Shown here: piece after piece, positions 42,158-50,409 of the stretch
How the letters are laid out: every line of letters starts with the position of its first letter
Numbering within the stretch: the first letter of the stretch is position 1
DNA from: an uncultured Clostridia bacterium
GTDB lineage: Bacteria > Bacillota > Clostridia > Oscillospirales > Ruminococcaceae
Length of the DNA stretch: 56,920 nt
Reading direction: 5' to 3'
NCBI GenBank assembly: GCA_947589355.1
Contig: CANPZC010000012.1
Location: 1-56,920 of the forward strand
Made by a program: the position numbers and the translations under genes
The notes under the pieces: generated by a model
The model's input: only the letters and a program-made list of their open reading frames with translations
Databases searched by the model: none
Told to the model about the DNA's origin: nothing

Positions 42158-43780
42158 ATGATAAAAAAACTTTTGGCACTAACTGCCTGCGCACTGACTT
42201 TGTTTACTGTGTGCGATTCAGCTGTTACTGCTGATGCCGCCGATGATCCTTCAAGAACGGGGGCAACTATATCGGTATCGGCTGACAAGACTTCGGCATA
42301 CCCCGGAGATGAGATAACATTCACGGTGAGTATAAAGGAAAACGAACTGACTTTGGGTTCGCAGTTTGATATTTTAATACCTGATGGTCTGAAATACAAT
42401 GGCGCCACGATAAACGAAAGTGCTAAGAGCACTCTTGCTCTTGACGAGCACAGTGTTACTCCTAAAGACGGAAGACTTAAGTTTTTAGGATATTCTGCAA
42501 ATAACGCAAGAACTGTAGCAAGCGGCGGTGTTGTGCTGTTTACGTTCAAATGCACGGCTGAAAAACTGGGCAGCTATTCTCTGACTGCAAGTAATATTTT
42601 GCTCAGCGACAAGAATATGACCGGTGTAGGCTGCGCAACTTCGGGTGCAGCTGTAAATGTTGTTGAAAGACCTGTAGCTGTAACTGGTGTAAAGGTATCG
42701 CCGACAGCTAAAACGCTGAAGACCAAGGGTGAGGCTTTTGAGCTTAAAGCGGAAGTTGCGCCTGCGAACGCTGCAAACAAGGCTGTTACATATGCAAGCA
42801 GCAATAACAATGTAGCCACCGTTAGCGCAGAGGGTACTGTGGTTGCGGTAGGCAGCGGCAAGGCAACTATTACAGTTACGACAAAAGACGGCGGCAAGAC
42901 CGCTAAATGCGAAGTTACGGTGGATATTCCTCATGTGCATACGCTTAGAGAGGTAAAGGCAAAGAAAGCTACCTGCGCGGAAAAGGGCAACAACACATAC
43001 TACAAATGCGACGGCTGCGGAAAGGTATTCAAAAACAAGGACGCTAAAACAGAAACGACCGTTGAAAAAGAAACGCTGCAAAGAACGGCGCATAAATTCA
43101 CCAAGAAAGAAACTACCGAAAGATACTTAAAGAGCAAGGCAGACTGCCAGAGCCCTGCGGTTTACTACTACTGCTGCGAGGTTTGCGGAGCTGCTGACGA
43201 AAAGACGTTTGAATCGGGCGAGAAAGATCCGGACAATCACAAGGAGACCACGCTTGAAAAGGAAAAGAAAGCCACCGAAGAGGAAGAGGGCTACAGCGGC
43301 GACAAGGTTTGCAAAGCCTGCAAGAAAGTAGTAGAAAAAGGCAAGGTGATCGAAAAGCTCGTTCACATGAAAGATGCCAAGAAAGTTGAAGCCAAGGAAG
43401 CGACCGACAAGGAAGACGGAAACATTGAATACTACATCTGCAACAGCTGCGGCAAGCTTTACAAAGATGCCGAGGGCAATGTTGAGATAAAGCAGGCTGA
43501 CACGGTAATAAAAGCAAAAGATGCCGACAGTTCATCGGAGGTAAGCAGCGAGGAGGACAGTTCAGAAATTGCGGAAAGCTCTCAGCCCGATGAAAGCATA
43601 GACAGCTCATCTGCATCAGACAGCGAAAGCAAGCTGGTTACCACCATGGCAGGCACACCCTCACGCACAGACAGCGGCAGCGGCAACACAGGACTTTTGT
43701 GGGGCATAATAATCGGCGCGATAGTGCTGGCTGTTGCGATACTGGCATTTATAATCATACTGATAATAAAAAGCAGATAA
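42158..43780 (+). CDS. Membrane-anchored cohesin-domain surface protein (mini-scaffoldin candidate)
   Basis: A 540-aa surface protein. After a signal peptide (about 1-28), residues 36-170 look like a cohesin: ISVSADKTSAYPGDEITFTVSI, FDILIPDGLKYNG and GGVVLFTFKC. A BIG2 Ig domain follows (173-256), then about 200 residues of repeats with C-x2-C-G-type knuckles (CDGCGKVF, CEVCGAAD, CKACKKVV, CNSCGKLY). A Ser/Glu-rich linker and a C-terminal membrane helix (514-537, then KSR) end it. There is no LPXTG. I chose the ATG at 42158, with AGGTGA upstream. It follows the dockerin muramidase by 61 bp with no terminator between them. Confidence 0.85.
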   Translation: MIKKLLALTACALTLFTVCDSAVTADAADDPSRTGATISVSADKTSAYPGDEITFTVSIKENELTLGSQFDILIPDGLKYNGATINESAKSTLALDEHSVTPKDGRLKFLGYSANNARTVASGGVVLFTFKCTAEKLGSYSLTASNILLSDKNMTGVGCATSGAAVNVVERPVAVTGVKVSPTAKTLKTKGEAFELKAEVAPANAANKAVTYASSNNNVATVSAEGTVVAVGSGKATITVTTKDGGKTAKCEVTVDIPHVHTLREVKAKKATCAEKGNNTYYKCDGCGKVFKNKDAKTETTVEKETLQRTAHKFTKKETTERYLKSKADCQSPAVYYYCCEVCGAADEKTFESGEKDPDNHKETTLEKEKKATEEEEGYSGDKVCKACKKVVEKGKVIEKLVHMKDAKKVEAKEATDKEDGNIEYYICNSCGKLYKDAEGNVEIKQADTVIKAKDADSSSEVSSEEDSSEIAESSQPDESIDSSSASDSESKLVTTMAGTPSRTDSGSGNTGLLWGIIIGAIVLAVAILAFIIILIIKSR

Positions 43781-43785
43781 CAAAA

Positions 43786-43823
43786 ACAGGCTCTTGCTAA
43801 AGTGCAGGAGCCTGTAATTTTTT
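43786..43823 (+). terminator. Terminator of the GH25-cohesin operon (bidirectional)
   Basis: ACAGGCTC and TGC pair with GCA and GAGCCTGT around TAAAGT, followed by six T on the plus strand. It also lies right after nadA on the minus strand and may serve both. Confidence 0.85.
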
Positions 43824-43834
43824 GCATATTCACA

Positions 43835-44758
43835 TCAGCCGAGCTGAAGCATTTTATCTATACATTTACGTGAAAGTTCTATCTGCTCGCCCGTCATGAT
43901 GATCTCATTTTCGTTATCGCTTTCCCCTATCGTTTTCAGTACCGAAAGCACCTCATACAGAGTGGTAAGGCGCATATTAGTACAAACGAGCCGCTGCGAC
44001 AAATGATAGAACTTTTTATCGGGACATTTATACTGCAAATGAGCGATTATGCTGTTTTCGGTGCCGATGATAAACTCTTTGGCATCGCTTTTTTCTGCAA
44101 ACTGCATTATCCCCGAGGTAGAGCCTATATAATCGGCATTTTCGCAGACTTCTTCCCTGCATTCGGGGTGAACGAGCAGCAAAGCATTTGGGTAGCGAAT
44201 TTTTGCAATTGCGACATCTTCGATAGATGCGCCGTTATGTATGGGGCAGCAGCCGTTGTAGAGTTTTATATCCTTATCGGGACACTGCTTTTGAACATAT
44301 CTGCCGAGATTGCAGTCGGGCACGAACAGTATTTTCTTTTCGGGAAGTGATGAAACTATCTTCACCGCGGAAGACGACGTTACGCAGACATCGCAAAGCT
44401 CTTTGAGCGCGGCTGTGGTATTTATGTATGCGACCACTACCCTGTCGGGCTCTTTTTCTTTCATTTGTTTAAGTGTCTCGGGAGAAAGCTGCTGCGCCAT
44501 AGGGCAGCCTGCATCTACATGAGAAAGGTAAACTCTTTTGTCCGGTGACAGAATTTTTGCTGTTTCTGCCATGAAACGCACGCCGCACATAAGCACGCTT
44601 TTATTCTCTGCCCCTGCCGCCATTTTGCTCAGCGCGAACGAATCACCTACAAAATCGGCAATTTCGGTTATATCGGGCGTCTGGTAGCTGTGTGCTAAAA
44701 TACAAACGTCCTTTTCCTTTTTAAGACGAAGTATCTCGTCTTGTATTTCTCTTATCAT
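43835..44758 (-). CDS. nadA: Quinolinate synthase A
   Basis: 4Fe-4S enzyme of NAD synthesis condensing iminoaspartate with DHAP, 307 aa. The motifs are LAHSYQTPDITEIADFVGDSF, LMCGVRFMAETAK, HPECREEV and the late TGEQIELSRKCIDKM. I chose the ATG at 44758, with GGAGGTG 5 nt upstream; the frame extends to 44773. The partners nadB and nadC are not here. The aldo/keto reductase gene directly upstream is probably co-transcribed. Confidence 0.94.
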   Translation of the reverse strand: MIREIQDEILRLKKEKDVCILAHSYQTPDITEIADFVGDSFALSKMAAGAENKSVLMCGVRFMAETAKILSPDKRVYLSHVDAGCPMAQQLSPETLKQMKEKEPDRVVVAYINTTAALKELCDVCVTSSSAVKIVSSLPEKKILFVPDCNLGRYVQKQCPDKDIKLYNGCCPIHNGASIEDVAIAKIRYPNALLLVHPECREEVCENADYIGSTSGIMQFAEKSDAKEFIIGTENSIIAHLQYKCPDKKFYHLSQRLVCTNMRLTTLYEVLSVLKTIGESDNENEIIMTGEQIELSRKCIDKMLQLG

Positions 44759-44772
44759 AAAAAGCACCTCCA

Positions 44773-45735
44773 TTAAAGTTCCAACATTCTGAGTGTCTTT
44801 TCATCGTACACTACATCTTGTGCTTCCATATCCTCTTTTATCTGCCAAGCCTTGCTTGCCGAGAACACGGAGCTTACGGGGAACGGCTGACTGTTTAAGT
44901 AGCCCAGCACCACCGCGGCAGGCTGTTTGCCGGTGGCGTTGCAAAGCTTTATAACGTTGGAAAGCCTTGCAAGGTTTGCGGTACTTACAAACTGCCCCTC
45001 GATAATATTTTTTACGCTCTCCCCTTTTGCAAGTTTTGAGAAAAAGCCCTTTGCCTGCGGTGAAAATGCCATTACGGGGAAATTATGCTTTGCATACCAT
45101 GTATGTTCGTGCATATCCATAGAAACAAGGGTATCGTCGCCGAGCATATCGCTGCTGAGGTGCGCGAGGCTGTAGTTTATCTGGCTTATGCGCAGCGGTT
45201 CCATGCCGTTTTCTTCGGCGAATTTGTTTGCTGCTTCGATTCTTTGTGTACGCCAGTTTGAAACGCCGATAAAATGCGCTTTGCCAGACTTTACAAAATC
45301 GTTGAGAATGGGCATAATTTCACTTACGGGTATAGTTTCATCATCGCGGTGGAGAAGAAAGATATCTACATGATCTATACCCATTACCGAAAGACTGCGG
45401 TTTATATCGTACTCTATATCCTCTCTTGTAAGGCGCGAAACGTGCATATCTTCATGGCTGGGGTGACCGCCTTTTGTGACTATCAGCATTTTATCGCGGT
45501 TGCCGCGGTGCATGAGCCACCTGCCCACAACGCCCTCGGAAGAATCTTCGCCGCCCTCTATCCAAGAGCAATATGTACGCGCGGTATCTATACAAGTGCC
45601 GCCGCAGGCTGCATATTCGTCCAGCAGTTCAAAGTAGGCAGGGTCGTTGTCGTGGCGCTCGAACGCCGCCGTACCAAAGGCAAGAGCAGGAACTTTTATC
45701 GAATATTTGTCGTTTTTTAGTGTGAATGTTATCAT
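44773..45735 (-). CDS. Aldo/keto reductase family protein
   Basis: NAD(P)H-dependent oxidoreductase of 320 aa, TIM-barrel. The start region LAFGTAAF, the catalytic D-Y in CIDTARTYCSW, the Lys of VTKGGH and the His of FLLHRDD fit the AKR tetrad. The C-terminal cofactor region is VFSASKAWQIKEDM. I chose the ATG at 45735 because AGGTGA lies just before it. It is encoded 14 bp before nadA; any role in NAD metabolism is only suggested by that. Confidence 0.87.
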   Translation of the reverse strand: MITFTLKNDKYSIKVPALAFGTAAFERHDNDPAYFELLDEYAACGGTCIDTARTYCSWIEGGEDSSEGVVGRWLMHRGNRDKMLIVTKGGHPSHEDMHVSRLTREDIEYDINRSLSVMGIDHVDIFLLHRDDETIPVSEIMPILNDFVKSGKAHFIGVSNWRTQRIEAANKFAEENGMEPLRISQINYSLAHLSSDMLGDDTLVSMDMHEHTWYAKHNFPVMAFSPQAKGFFSKLAKGESVKNIIEGQFVSTANLARLSNVIKLCNATGKQPAAVVLGYLNSQPFPVSSVFSASKAWQIKEDMEAQDVVYDEKTLRMLEL

Positions 45736-45875
45736 TTTTATCACCTGTCCTTTTATCTTTTTATTCTGCGATGTGAGTTTACTATATTATAATAACATAT
45801 CTTAAACGAAATTTCTACTGTTTTTGTGCAAATTATTAAAAATTTTTTTGTATGGAAAAAATGTGCGGCAGGCTC

Positions 45876-45904
45876 TTGACAAACGGGGAAAAGTCGTGTA
45901 TAAT
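45876..45904 (+). promoter_or_regulatory. ylxM-ffh promoter
   Basis: TTGACA, 17-bp spacer, TATAAT, 52 bp before the ylxM start. It lies within the longer frame from 45852, which argues against that start. Confidence 0.88.
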
Positions 45905-45956
45905 ATCATATGTAAAGGTTTTTAGCTTTACAAGCAACGTGAAAGGGGCTGTTTTT

Positions 45957-46367
45957 ATGGGCGATATTGCGGGTATTGACAATGAAAAGTCTGCATTTGT
46001 CAAAGATCTCGGCTTTGCTGACCTGCTTTGCGTTTACGGACAGCTTCTGACAGAAAAGCAGCGCGATGTGCTGGATCTTTATTACAACGAGGATCTATCG
46101 CTTTCAGAGATAGCCGAAAACACCGGAATTTCACGGCAGGGCGTTCGTGACAGCATAAAGCGCGGCGAAGAGGCGCTGACATACTTTGAGCAAACGCTTA
46201 AACTTTATGCCAGACAAAAGGCGTTTGACGAGATAATGGGCGCTATTCTGGAGCAGGCAAAGAGCATACGCAAGGATCTCAGCCCTATAACATACTCGTG
46301 GATAATTCAGCAAAAGGCTGATACGCTGATAAAGGACATTGAAGACGGCATGAAGATATTTGACTGA
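45957..46367 (+). CDS. ylxM: YlxM/p13-like SRP-associated DNA-binding protein
   Basis: A 136-aa UPF0122 protein, almost always found before ffh. It has a sigma-70 region 4-like helix-turn-helix: LLTEKQRDVLDLYYNEDLSLSEIAENTGISRQGVRDSIKRGEE. In streptococci the homologue stimulates SRP GTPase activity. I chose the ATG at 45957, with AAAGGGG upstream. ffh starts 20 bp later. Confidence 0.93.
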   Translation: MGDIAGIDNEKSAFVKDLGFADLLCVYGQLLTEKQRDVLDLYYNEDLSLSEIAENTGISRQGVRDSIKRGEEALTYFEQTLKLYARQKAFDEIMGAILEQAKSIRKDLSPITYSWIIQQKADTLIKDIEDGMKIFD

Positions 46368-46387
46368 TAGATAACAGGAGGTCGGTT

Positions 46388-47776
46388 ATGGCTTTTGAAG
46401 GACTTTCGGATAAGCTGGGCGGCGTTTTCAAGCGGCTGCGTTCACGCGGACGGCTGACGGAGAGCGACGTTAAAGAGGCTATGCGCGAGGTAAAACTTGC
46501 TTTGATAGAGGCGGACGTAAGCTACAAGGTAACTAAAGACTTTGTAAACAAGGTTACGCAGAGGGCTATAGGCGAGGACGTACTGAAAAGCCTTACGCCG
46601 GCACAGCAGGTCATAAAGATAGTGAACGAGGAACTTATAGCTCTTATGGGCTCGGGCGACCCTAGGATAAACATACCGAGCAAGGGAGCTTGCATTATAA
46701 TGATGGTAGGTCTGCAAGGTTCGGGCAAGACCACCCACGCGGCAAAGCTTGCCAAGCATTTCAGAGATCAGGGCAAGAGACCGCTTTTGGTGGCGTGCGA
46801 TATTTACAGACCTGCGGCTATTGAGCAGCTTAAAATAATGGGCGAAAAGGCCAACGTTCCTGTTTTTGAGATGGGGCAGGCAGACCCGAGAGAGATTACA
46901 AAAAAGGCTCTTGCAAATGCTAAAGACTACGGTTATGACTTTGTTATAATAGACACCGCAGGACGTTTGCAGATTGACGAAGAACTTATGCAGGAGCTTG
47001 TTGACATAAAGGAGATAGCGCAGCCGAGCGAGATAATGCTTGTTGTTGATGCTATGACGGGTCAGGACGCTGTTAATGTGGCTTCGGCATTTGACGAAAA
47101 ACTTGGCATTGACGGTGTGCTTATTTCAAAGCTTGATTCTGACACGAGGGGCGGCGCGGCGCTTTCGGTACTTTCTGTAACGGGCAAGCCGATAAAGTTT
47201 GTCGGCATGGGTGAAAAGCTCGATGAGTTTGAGGTCTTCCACCCTGACAGAATGGCTTCAAGAATACTGGGAATGGGCGATGTTCTCACCCTTATAGAAA
47301 AGGCGCAGCAGACTATTGACGAGGACGATGCAAAAAAGCTGGCAAACAAAATGCAGTCTGAGGGATTTGACCTGAATGACTTACTTTCTCAGATGAAGCA
47401 GATAAACAAACTGGGTTCAATGCGGTCGGTGCTGAATATGCTGCCGGGCGTTGGAAGCAAGCTTACCGATGCTGATGCGGAGGCGGGCGAAAAGGCTCTT
47501 AAAAAGACGGAAGCTATAATAAATTCGATGACAAAGGCAGAGAGGAAAAAGCCGTCTATAATAGATCCCAAAAGAAAAAGGCGCATCGCGGCAGGCAGCG
47601 GCACGGAAGTTTCCGACGTAAACAGGCTGCTGAAACAGTTTGAGCAGATGCAGAAGATGATGAAACAGTTCGGTATTGGCGGCAACCTGCACGGCAAAAA
47701 AGCCAAGATGAGCAGAGCCGCTCTGCTGAGGAGCTTAAACAACGGCGGCGGAGGAAACGGCGGTTTCCCGATGTAA
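46388..47776 (+). CDS. ffh: Signal recognition particle protein Ffh
   Basis: GTPase that targets membrane proteins, 462 aa. The N domain (1-90) is followed by the G domain with GLQGSGKTTHAAKLA, DTAGRLQ and SKLDSDTRGG, and a Met-rich M domain (about 325-435) that binds SRP RNA and signal peptides. The C-terminus is Gly-rich. Aggttggtt-type spacing and an AGGAGG site support the start. The ylxM-ffh-rpsP order is typical. Confidence 0.97.
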   Translation: MAFEGLSDKLGGVFKRLRSRGRLTESDVKEAMREVKLALIEADVSYKVTKDFVNKVTQRAIGEDVLKSLTPAQQVIKIVNEELIALMGSGDPRINIPSKGACIIMMVGLQGSGKTTHAAKLAKHFRDQGKRPLLVACDIYRPAAIEQLKIMGEKANVPVFEMGQADPREITKKALANAKDYGYDFVIIDTAGRLQIDEELMQELVDIKEIAQPSEIMLVVDAMTGQDAVNVASAFDEKLGIDGVLISKLDSDTRGGAALSVLSVTGKPIKFVGMGEKLDEFEVFHPDRMASRILGMGDVLTLIEKAQQTIDEDDAKKLANKMQSEGFDLNDLLSQMKQINKLGSMRSVLNMLPGVGSKLTDADAEAGEKALKKTEAIINSMTKAERKKPSIIDPKRKRRIAAGSGTEVSDVNRLLKQFEQMQKMMKQFGIGGNLHGKKAKMSRAALLRSLNNGGGGNGGFPM

Positions 47777-47844
47777 TGCAGATCTCTGCGCGGCTTGCCC
47801 GTGCGGTGATATATAAAAGGCAAATAATTTGGAGGTGAACATAT

Positions 47845-48087
47845 ATGGCAGTAAAGATAAGACTTAGAAGAATGGGCGCTAAAAAAGCTCCTTTCTACAG
47901 AGTGGTAGTTGCGGATTCAAGATACCCCAGAGACGGTCGTTTCATTGAAGAGTTGGGTTACTACGATCCTACAAAAGACCCGGTCGTTTTCAAGGTTGAC
48001 GGCGAAAAGGCAAAGTCTTGGATAAGCAAGGGCGCTCAGCCTACCGACACCGTTAAGTCTCTTATGAAGAAAAACGGCATACTTTGA
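47845..48087 (+). CDS. rpsP: 30S ribosomal protein bS16
   Basis: Small-subunit protein of 80 aa. The conserved start is [26 protein letters not shown], followed by [19 protein letters not shown] precedes the ATG. It is followed after 33 bp by khpA. The usual downstream genes rimM, trmD and rplS are not here. Confidence 0.97.
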   Translation: MAVKIRLRRMGAKKAPFYRVVVADSRYPRDGRFIEELGYYDPTKDPVVFKVDGEKAKSWISKGAQPTDTVKSLMKKNGIL

Positions 48088-48120
48088 TCTTCTTATGATC
48101 TTACAGGGAGGTAATGTTCA

Positions 48121-48354
48121 ATGGAAAAACTTTTAAGAACGATCGTGACCGAGCTTGTAGTGAACAAGGATGCTATCGAGATAACTGTTGACGAGCCGAA
48201 CGAGGAAGGCGTTGTAGTATACCATCTTCACGTTGCCTCGGAGGACATGGGAAGAGTTATCGGCAAACAGGGCAGGATCGCTAAGGCTATAAGGACTGTT
48301 ATGCGCGCAAGTGCATCGAGGATCGATCAGAAAATAATGGTCGAGATCGACTAA
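48121..48354 (+). CDS. khpA: KH-domain RNA-binding protein KhpA
   Basis: A 77-aa protein with one KH domain whose GxxG loop lies in DMGRVIGKQGRIAKAIRTVM. It is the small RNA chaperone that partners with KhpB in Gram-positives. The spacing after rpsP and GGGAGG before the ATG support the call. A terminator follows and overlaps the next gene's leader. Confidence 0.95.
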   Translation: MEKLLRTIVTELVVNKDAIEITVDEPNEEGVVVYHLHVASEDMGRVIGKQGRIAKAIRTVMRASASRIDQKIMVEID

Positions 48355-48381
48355 TAGACTGAGCCAAAATGTTTAAGAACT

Positions 48382-48419
48382 CACCTTATACCCATAATAA
48401 CGGTATGAGGTGGTTTTTT
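48382..48419 (+). terminator. rpsP-khpA terminator that contains the next gene's Shine-Dalgarno
   Basis: CACCTTATACC (48382-48392) pairs with GGTATGAGGTG (48402-48412) over 11 pairs, one of them G-U, with a 9-nt loop and six T at 48414-48419. The start ATG of the following TauE/SafE gene comes directly after the T-run, so its ribosome site GAGGTGG lies in the 3' arm of the hairpin. Confidence 0.8.
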
Positions 48420-48785
48420 ATGCGCTTTTTGGCTTTCCTGAAAAAATACTCTATGCCGCTGACGGGCGCGCTGTGCGGAGTTATGAACGGTCTGTTCGGT
48501 TCGGGCGGTGGGCTTATTGCTGTTCCCTGCCTTGAAAGTGCCGGGTTTGAGGTGAAGCAGTCGCACGCTTCGGCAATTGCGCTGACTTCCGTATTCTCGG
48601 TAATAAGCTGCATAAATTACGGCTTGGCAGGAAATCTGAATATTTCCGAGGCAATAAAGTATATGCCGGGAGGGCTTGCAGGTGCTCTGGCAGGGGCAAT
48701 TTTAATGAAGCGCATTGACCCCACGCTTTTGAAAAGGATATTCGGCATTGTTATGATATACTCGGGAGTGAGGATATTTTTATGA
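48420..48785 (+). CDS. TauE/SafE-family membrane protein, first half-size subunit
   Basis: A 121-aa membrane protein with about four hydrophobic segments and the family's GLFGSGGGLIAVP motif near the N-terminus. Full TauE/SafE exporters are about 250 aa with two such halves. Here each half has its own gene. I chose the ATG at 48420, with AGGTGG six bases upstream. The stop overlaps the next gene's start (ATGA). The exported substrate, often a sulfur-containing anion, cannot be told. Confidence 0.82.
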   Translation: MRFLAFLKKYSMPLTGALCGVMNGLFGSGGGLIAVPCLESAGFEVKQSHASAIALTSVFSVISCINYGLAGNLNISEAIKYMPGGLAGALAGAILMKRIDPTLLKRIFGIVMIYSGVRIFL

Positions 48786-49159
48786 GCGGCTTTATTGTAG
48801 TAATCATAGCTTCGTTCATATCGGGGCTGACGGCTTCGCTGGGGCTTGGGGGCGGTATGGTACTGCTTGTATACCTTACGATGATATGCAGTATGCAGCA
48901 ACTTGAAGCGCAAGGCATAAACCTGTTGTTTTTTCTGCCTATAGCTGCTCTTTCGCTGATTATACACACAAAATCGCACCTTGTAAGGTGGAAAGAGCTG
49001 CTGCCTGCAATGATAGCAGGGGGCATCTCGGCGGCGGTGTTTTCGTTTGCGGCAGGAAAGATAGGTTCGGGAGCGATACAAAAGGCATTCGGTGTGATAC
49101 TTATCATAAGCGGCGCTGTAGAGCTTTTCAAAAAAGGCAGAAACAAAAAGGACGGGTAA
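48782..49159 (+). CDS. TauE/SafE-family membrane protein, second half-size subunit
   Basis: A 125-aa membrane protein with about four hydrophobic segments and the second copy of the family motif (TASLGLGGGMVLLVYL). It is coupled to the first half by a 4-bp overlap in another frame. Together they should form a heteromeric transporter. A short GC hairpin with TTTTTT follows at about 49151-49171. Confidence 0.82.
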   Translation: MSGFIVVIIASFISGLTASLGLGGGMVLLVYLTMICSMQQLEAQGINLLFFLPIAALSLIIHTKSHLVRWKELLPAMIAGGISAAVFSFAAGKIGSGAIQKAFGVILIISGAVELFKKGRNKKDG

Positions 49160-49171
49160 ACCGCCCTTTTT
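49151..49171 (+). terminator. Terminator after the TauE/SafE pair
   Basis: GGACGG pairs with CCGCCC around GTAAA with one mismatch, followed by TTTTTT. Confidence 0.6.
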
Positions 49172-49214
49172 TAGTATTACAACATCTTGCCTCTTGCTTC
49201 TTGTTTTCTTGCTT

Positions 49215-49943
49215 CTATTCGTCCATTTCCCAGTTGTGGTAAACATTCTGAACGTCGTCGTTGTCTTCGAGATGCTCTAAAAGCATAGTCATCTTTTTGA
49301 TAGATTCTTCGTCTGTAAGCTTGGTATAGGTAGAGGGTACCATTTCTGTTTCGGCTGAAATTACCTTATAGCCCAACCCTCTGAAAGCCTCGGCGACTGT
49401 AAGCACATCGTTAGGCTCACAGGAGGCTTCTATAACATCGTCTTCAATGGTGAAATCGGTCGCGCCTGCCTCGAAGATGTCCTCCATGACCTTTTCTTCG
49501 CTCTGGTTTTCGTATTCCATAACTATAGTACCCTGCGAGGTGAACATGAACGACACACAGCCTGTAGTACCGAGGTTTCCGCCGAACTTATCAAAATAGT
49601 GGCGTATATCCCCTGCTGTTCTGTTCTTGTTGTCGGTAAGGCATTCAACTATTACAGCCACGCCGTTAGGGCCGTAGCCCTCATACACATTGCTCTGGTA
49701 GTTGGTCTTGTCGCCGTCGCCTGCGGCTTTTTTGATAATTCTGTCTATATTATCGTTGGGAACATTATTTGCCTTTGCCTTTGCTATAAGCTCACGCAGT
49801 TTGGCATTATTGTTGGGGTCGGGGCCGCCCTCGCGCACAACAACGGCAATCTCTCTGCCTATTTTGGTGAAGACCTTGGCTCTTGCACCGTCGGTAGCTT
49901 CTTTCTTTCTGCGTATGGTCGCCCATTTTGAATGTCCTGACAT
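49215..49943 (-). CDS. yebC: YebC/PmpR-family protein
   Basis: A 242-aa cytoplasmic protein of the YebC/TACO1 family. It starts with the signature MSGHSKWATIRRKKEATDGARAKVFTKIGREI and continues with GYGPNGVAVIVECLTDNKNRT. Members have been described as transcription regulators and, more recently, as translation factors for difficult peptide stretches. GGAGGATAT precedes the ATG. It lies downstream of mrnC on the same strand. Confidence 0.95.
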   Translation of the reverse strand: MSGHSKWATIRRKKEATDGARAKVFTKIGREIAVVVREGGPDPNNNAKLRELIAKAKANNVPNDNIDRIIKKAAGDGDKTNYQSNVYEGYGPNGVAVIVECLTDNKNRTAGDIRHYFDKFGGNLGTTGCVSFMFTSQGTIVMEYENQSEEKVMEDIFEAGATDFTIEDDVIEASCEPNDVLTVAEAFRGLGYKVISAETEMVPSTYTKLTDEESIKKMTMLLEHLEDNDDVQNVYHNWEMDE

Positions 49944-49959
49944 AAATATCCTCCTTAAT

Positions 49960-50391
49960 TTACACGTTGTCGGCTTCTTCGCCGTCCGAATGATTTTCTA
50001 TATTCCATATATACTCAAAAATTATATCGAGCCTGTCGGTATTTCCCGTAAGATACAGATACCCGAACAGACATTCAAGCCCTGTTGCCTGCCTGTATTC
50101 AAGCGCGGTAGAATGTTTAGGCGGTGAGACGCCATTTGCGTTTTTGCCGCGTCTTGCAATATAAAGCTCGTCAGATGTGAGCATACCGTTTTCGGCAAGC
50201 AATTTTACAGCCTTTGCCTGAAACTCACAGCACGCCATTTTTACCGCTTTGCTGTGCAGCTTATTAACTGGCATATTTGCCTGCATGACTATTTTTGTCC
50301 GCAGATAGGTCTCATAAACGCTGTCGCCCAGAAATGCAAGCGTGAGCGGACTATACAGATTTGCCGTCTTATGCGGCATTTTAGGTATCAT
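49960..50391 (-). CDS. mrnC: Mini-ribonuclease III
   Basis: RNase III-like endonuclease without the dsRNA-binding domain, 143 aa. It matures 23S rRNA in Bacillus. The catalytic region is LAFLGDSVYETYLR and the later conserved segment is RRGKNANGVSPPKHSTALEYRQATGLECLFGYLYL. It lies 18 bp after obgE, so these are probably co-transcribed. In Bacillus mrnC sits by cysS; here it does not. Confidence 0.93.
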   Translation of the reverse strand: MIPKMPHKTANLYSPLTLAFLGDSVYETYLRTKIVMQANMPVNKLHSKAVKMACCEFQAKAVKLLAENGMLTSDELYIARRGKNANGVSPPKHSTALEYRQATGLECLFGYLYLTGNTDRLDIIFEYIWNIENHSDGEEADNV

Positions 50392-50409
50392 GATGCCCCT
50401 CCGTTCATG

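Noticed and set aside
48420-49159. TauE/SafE pair as one frameshifted pseudogene
   Set aside because: Each half has its own motif, length near 120 residues and a clean ATGA coupling, so two genes are more likely than a broken one.
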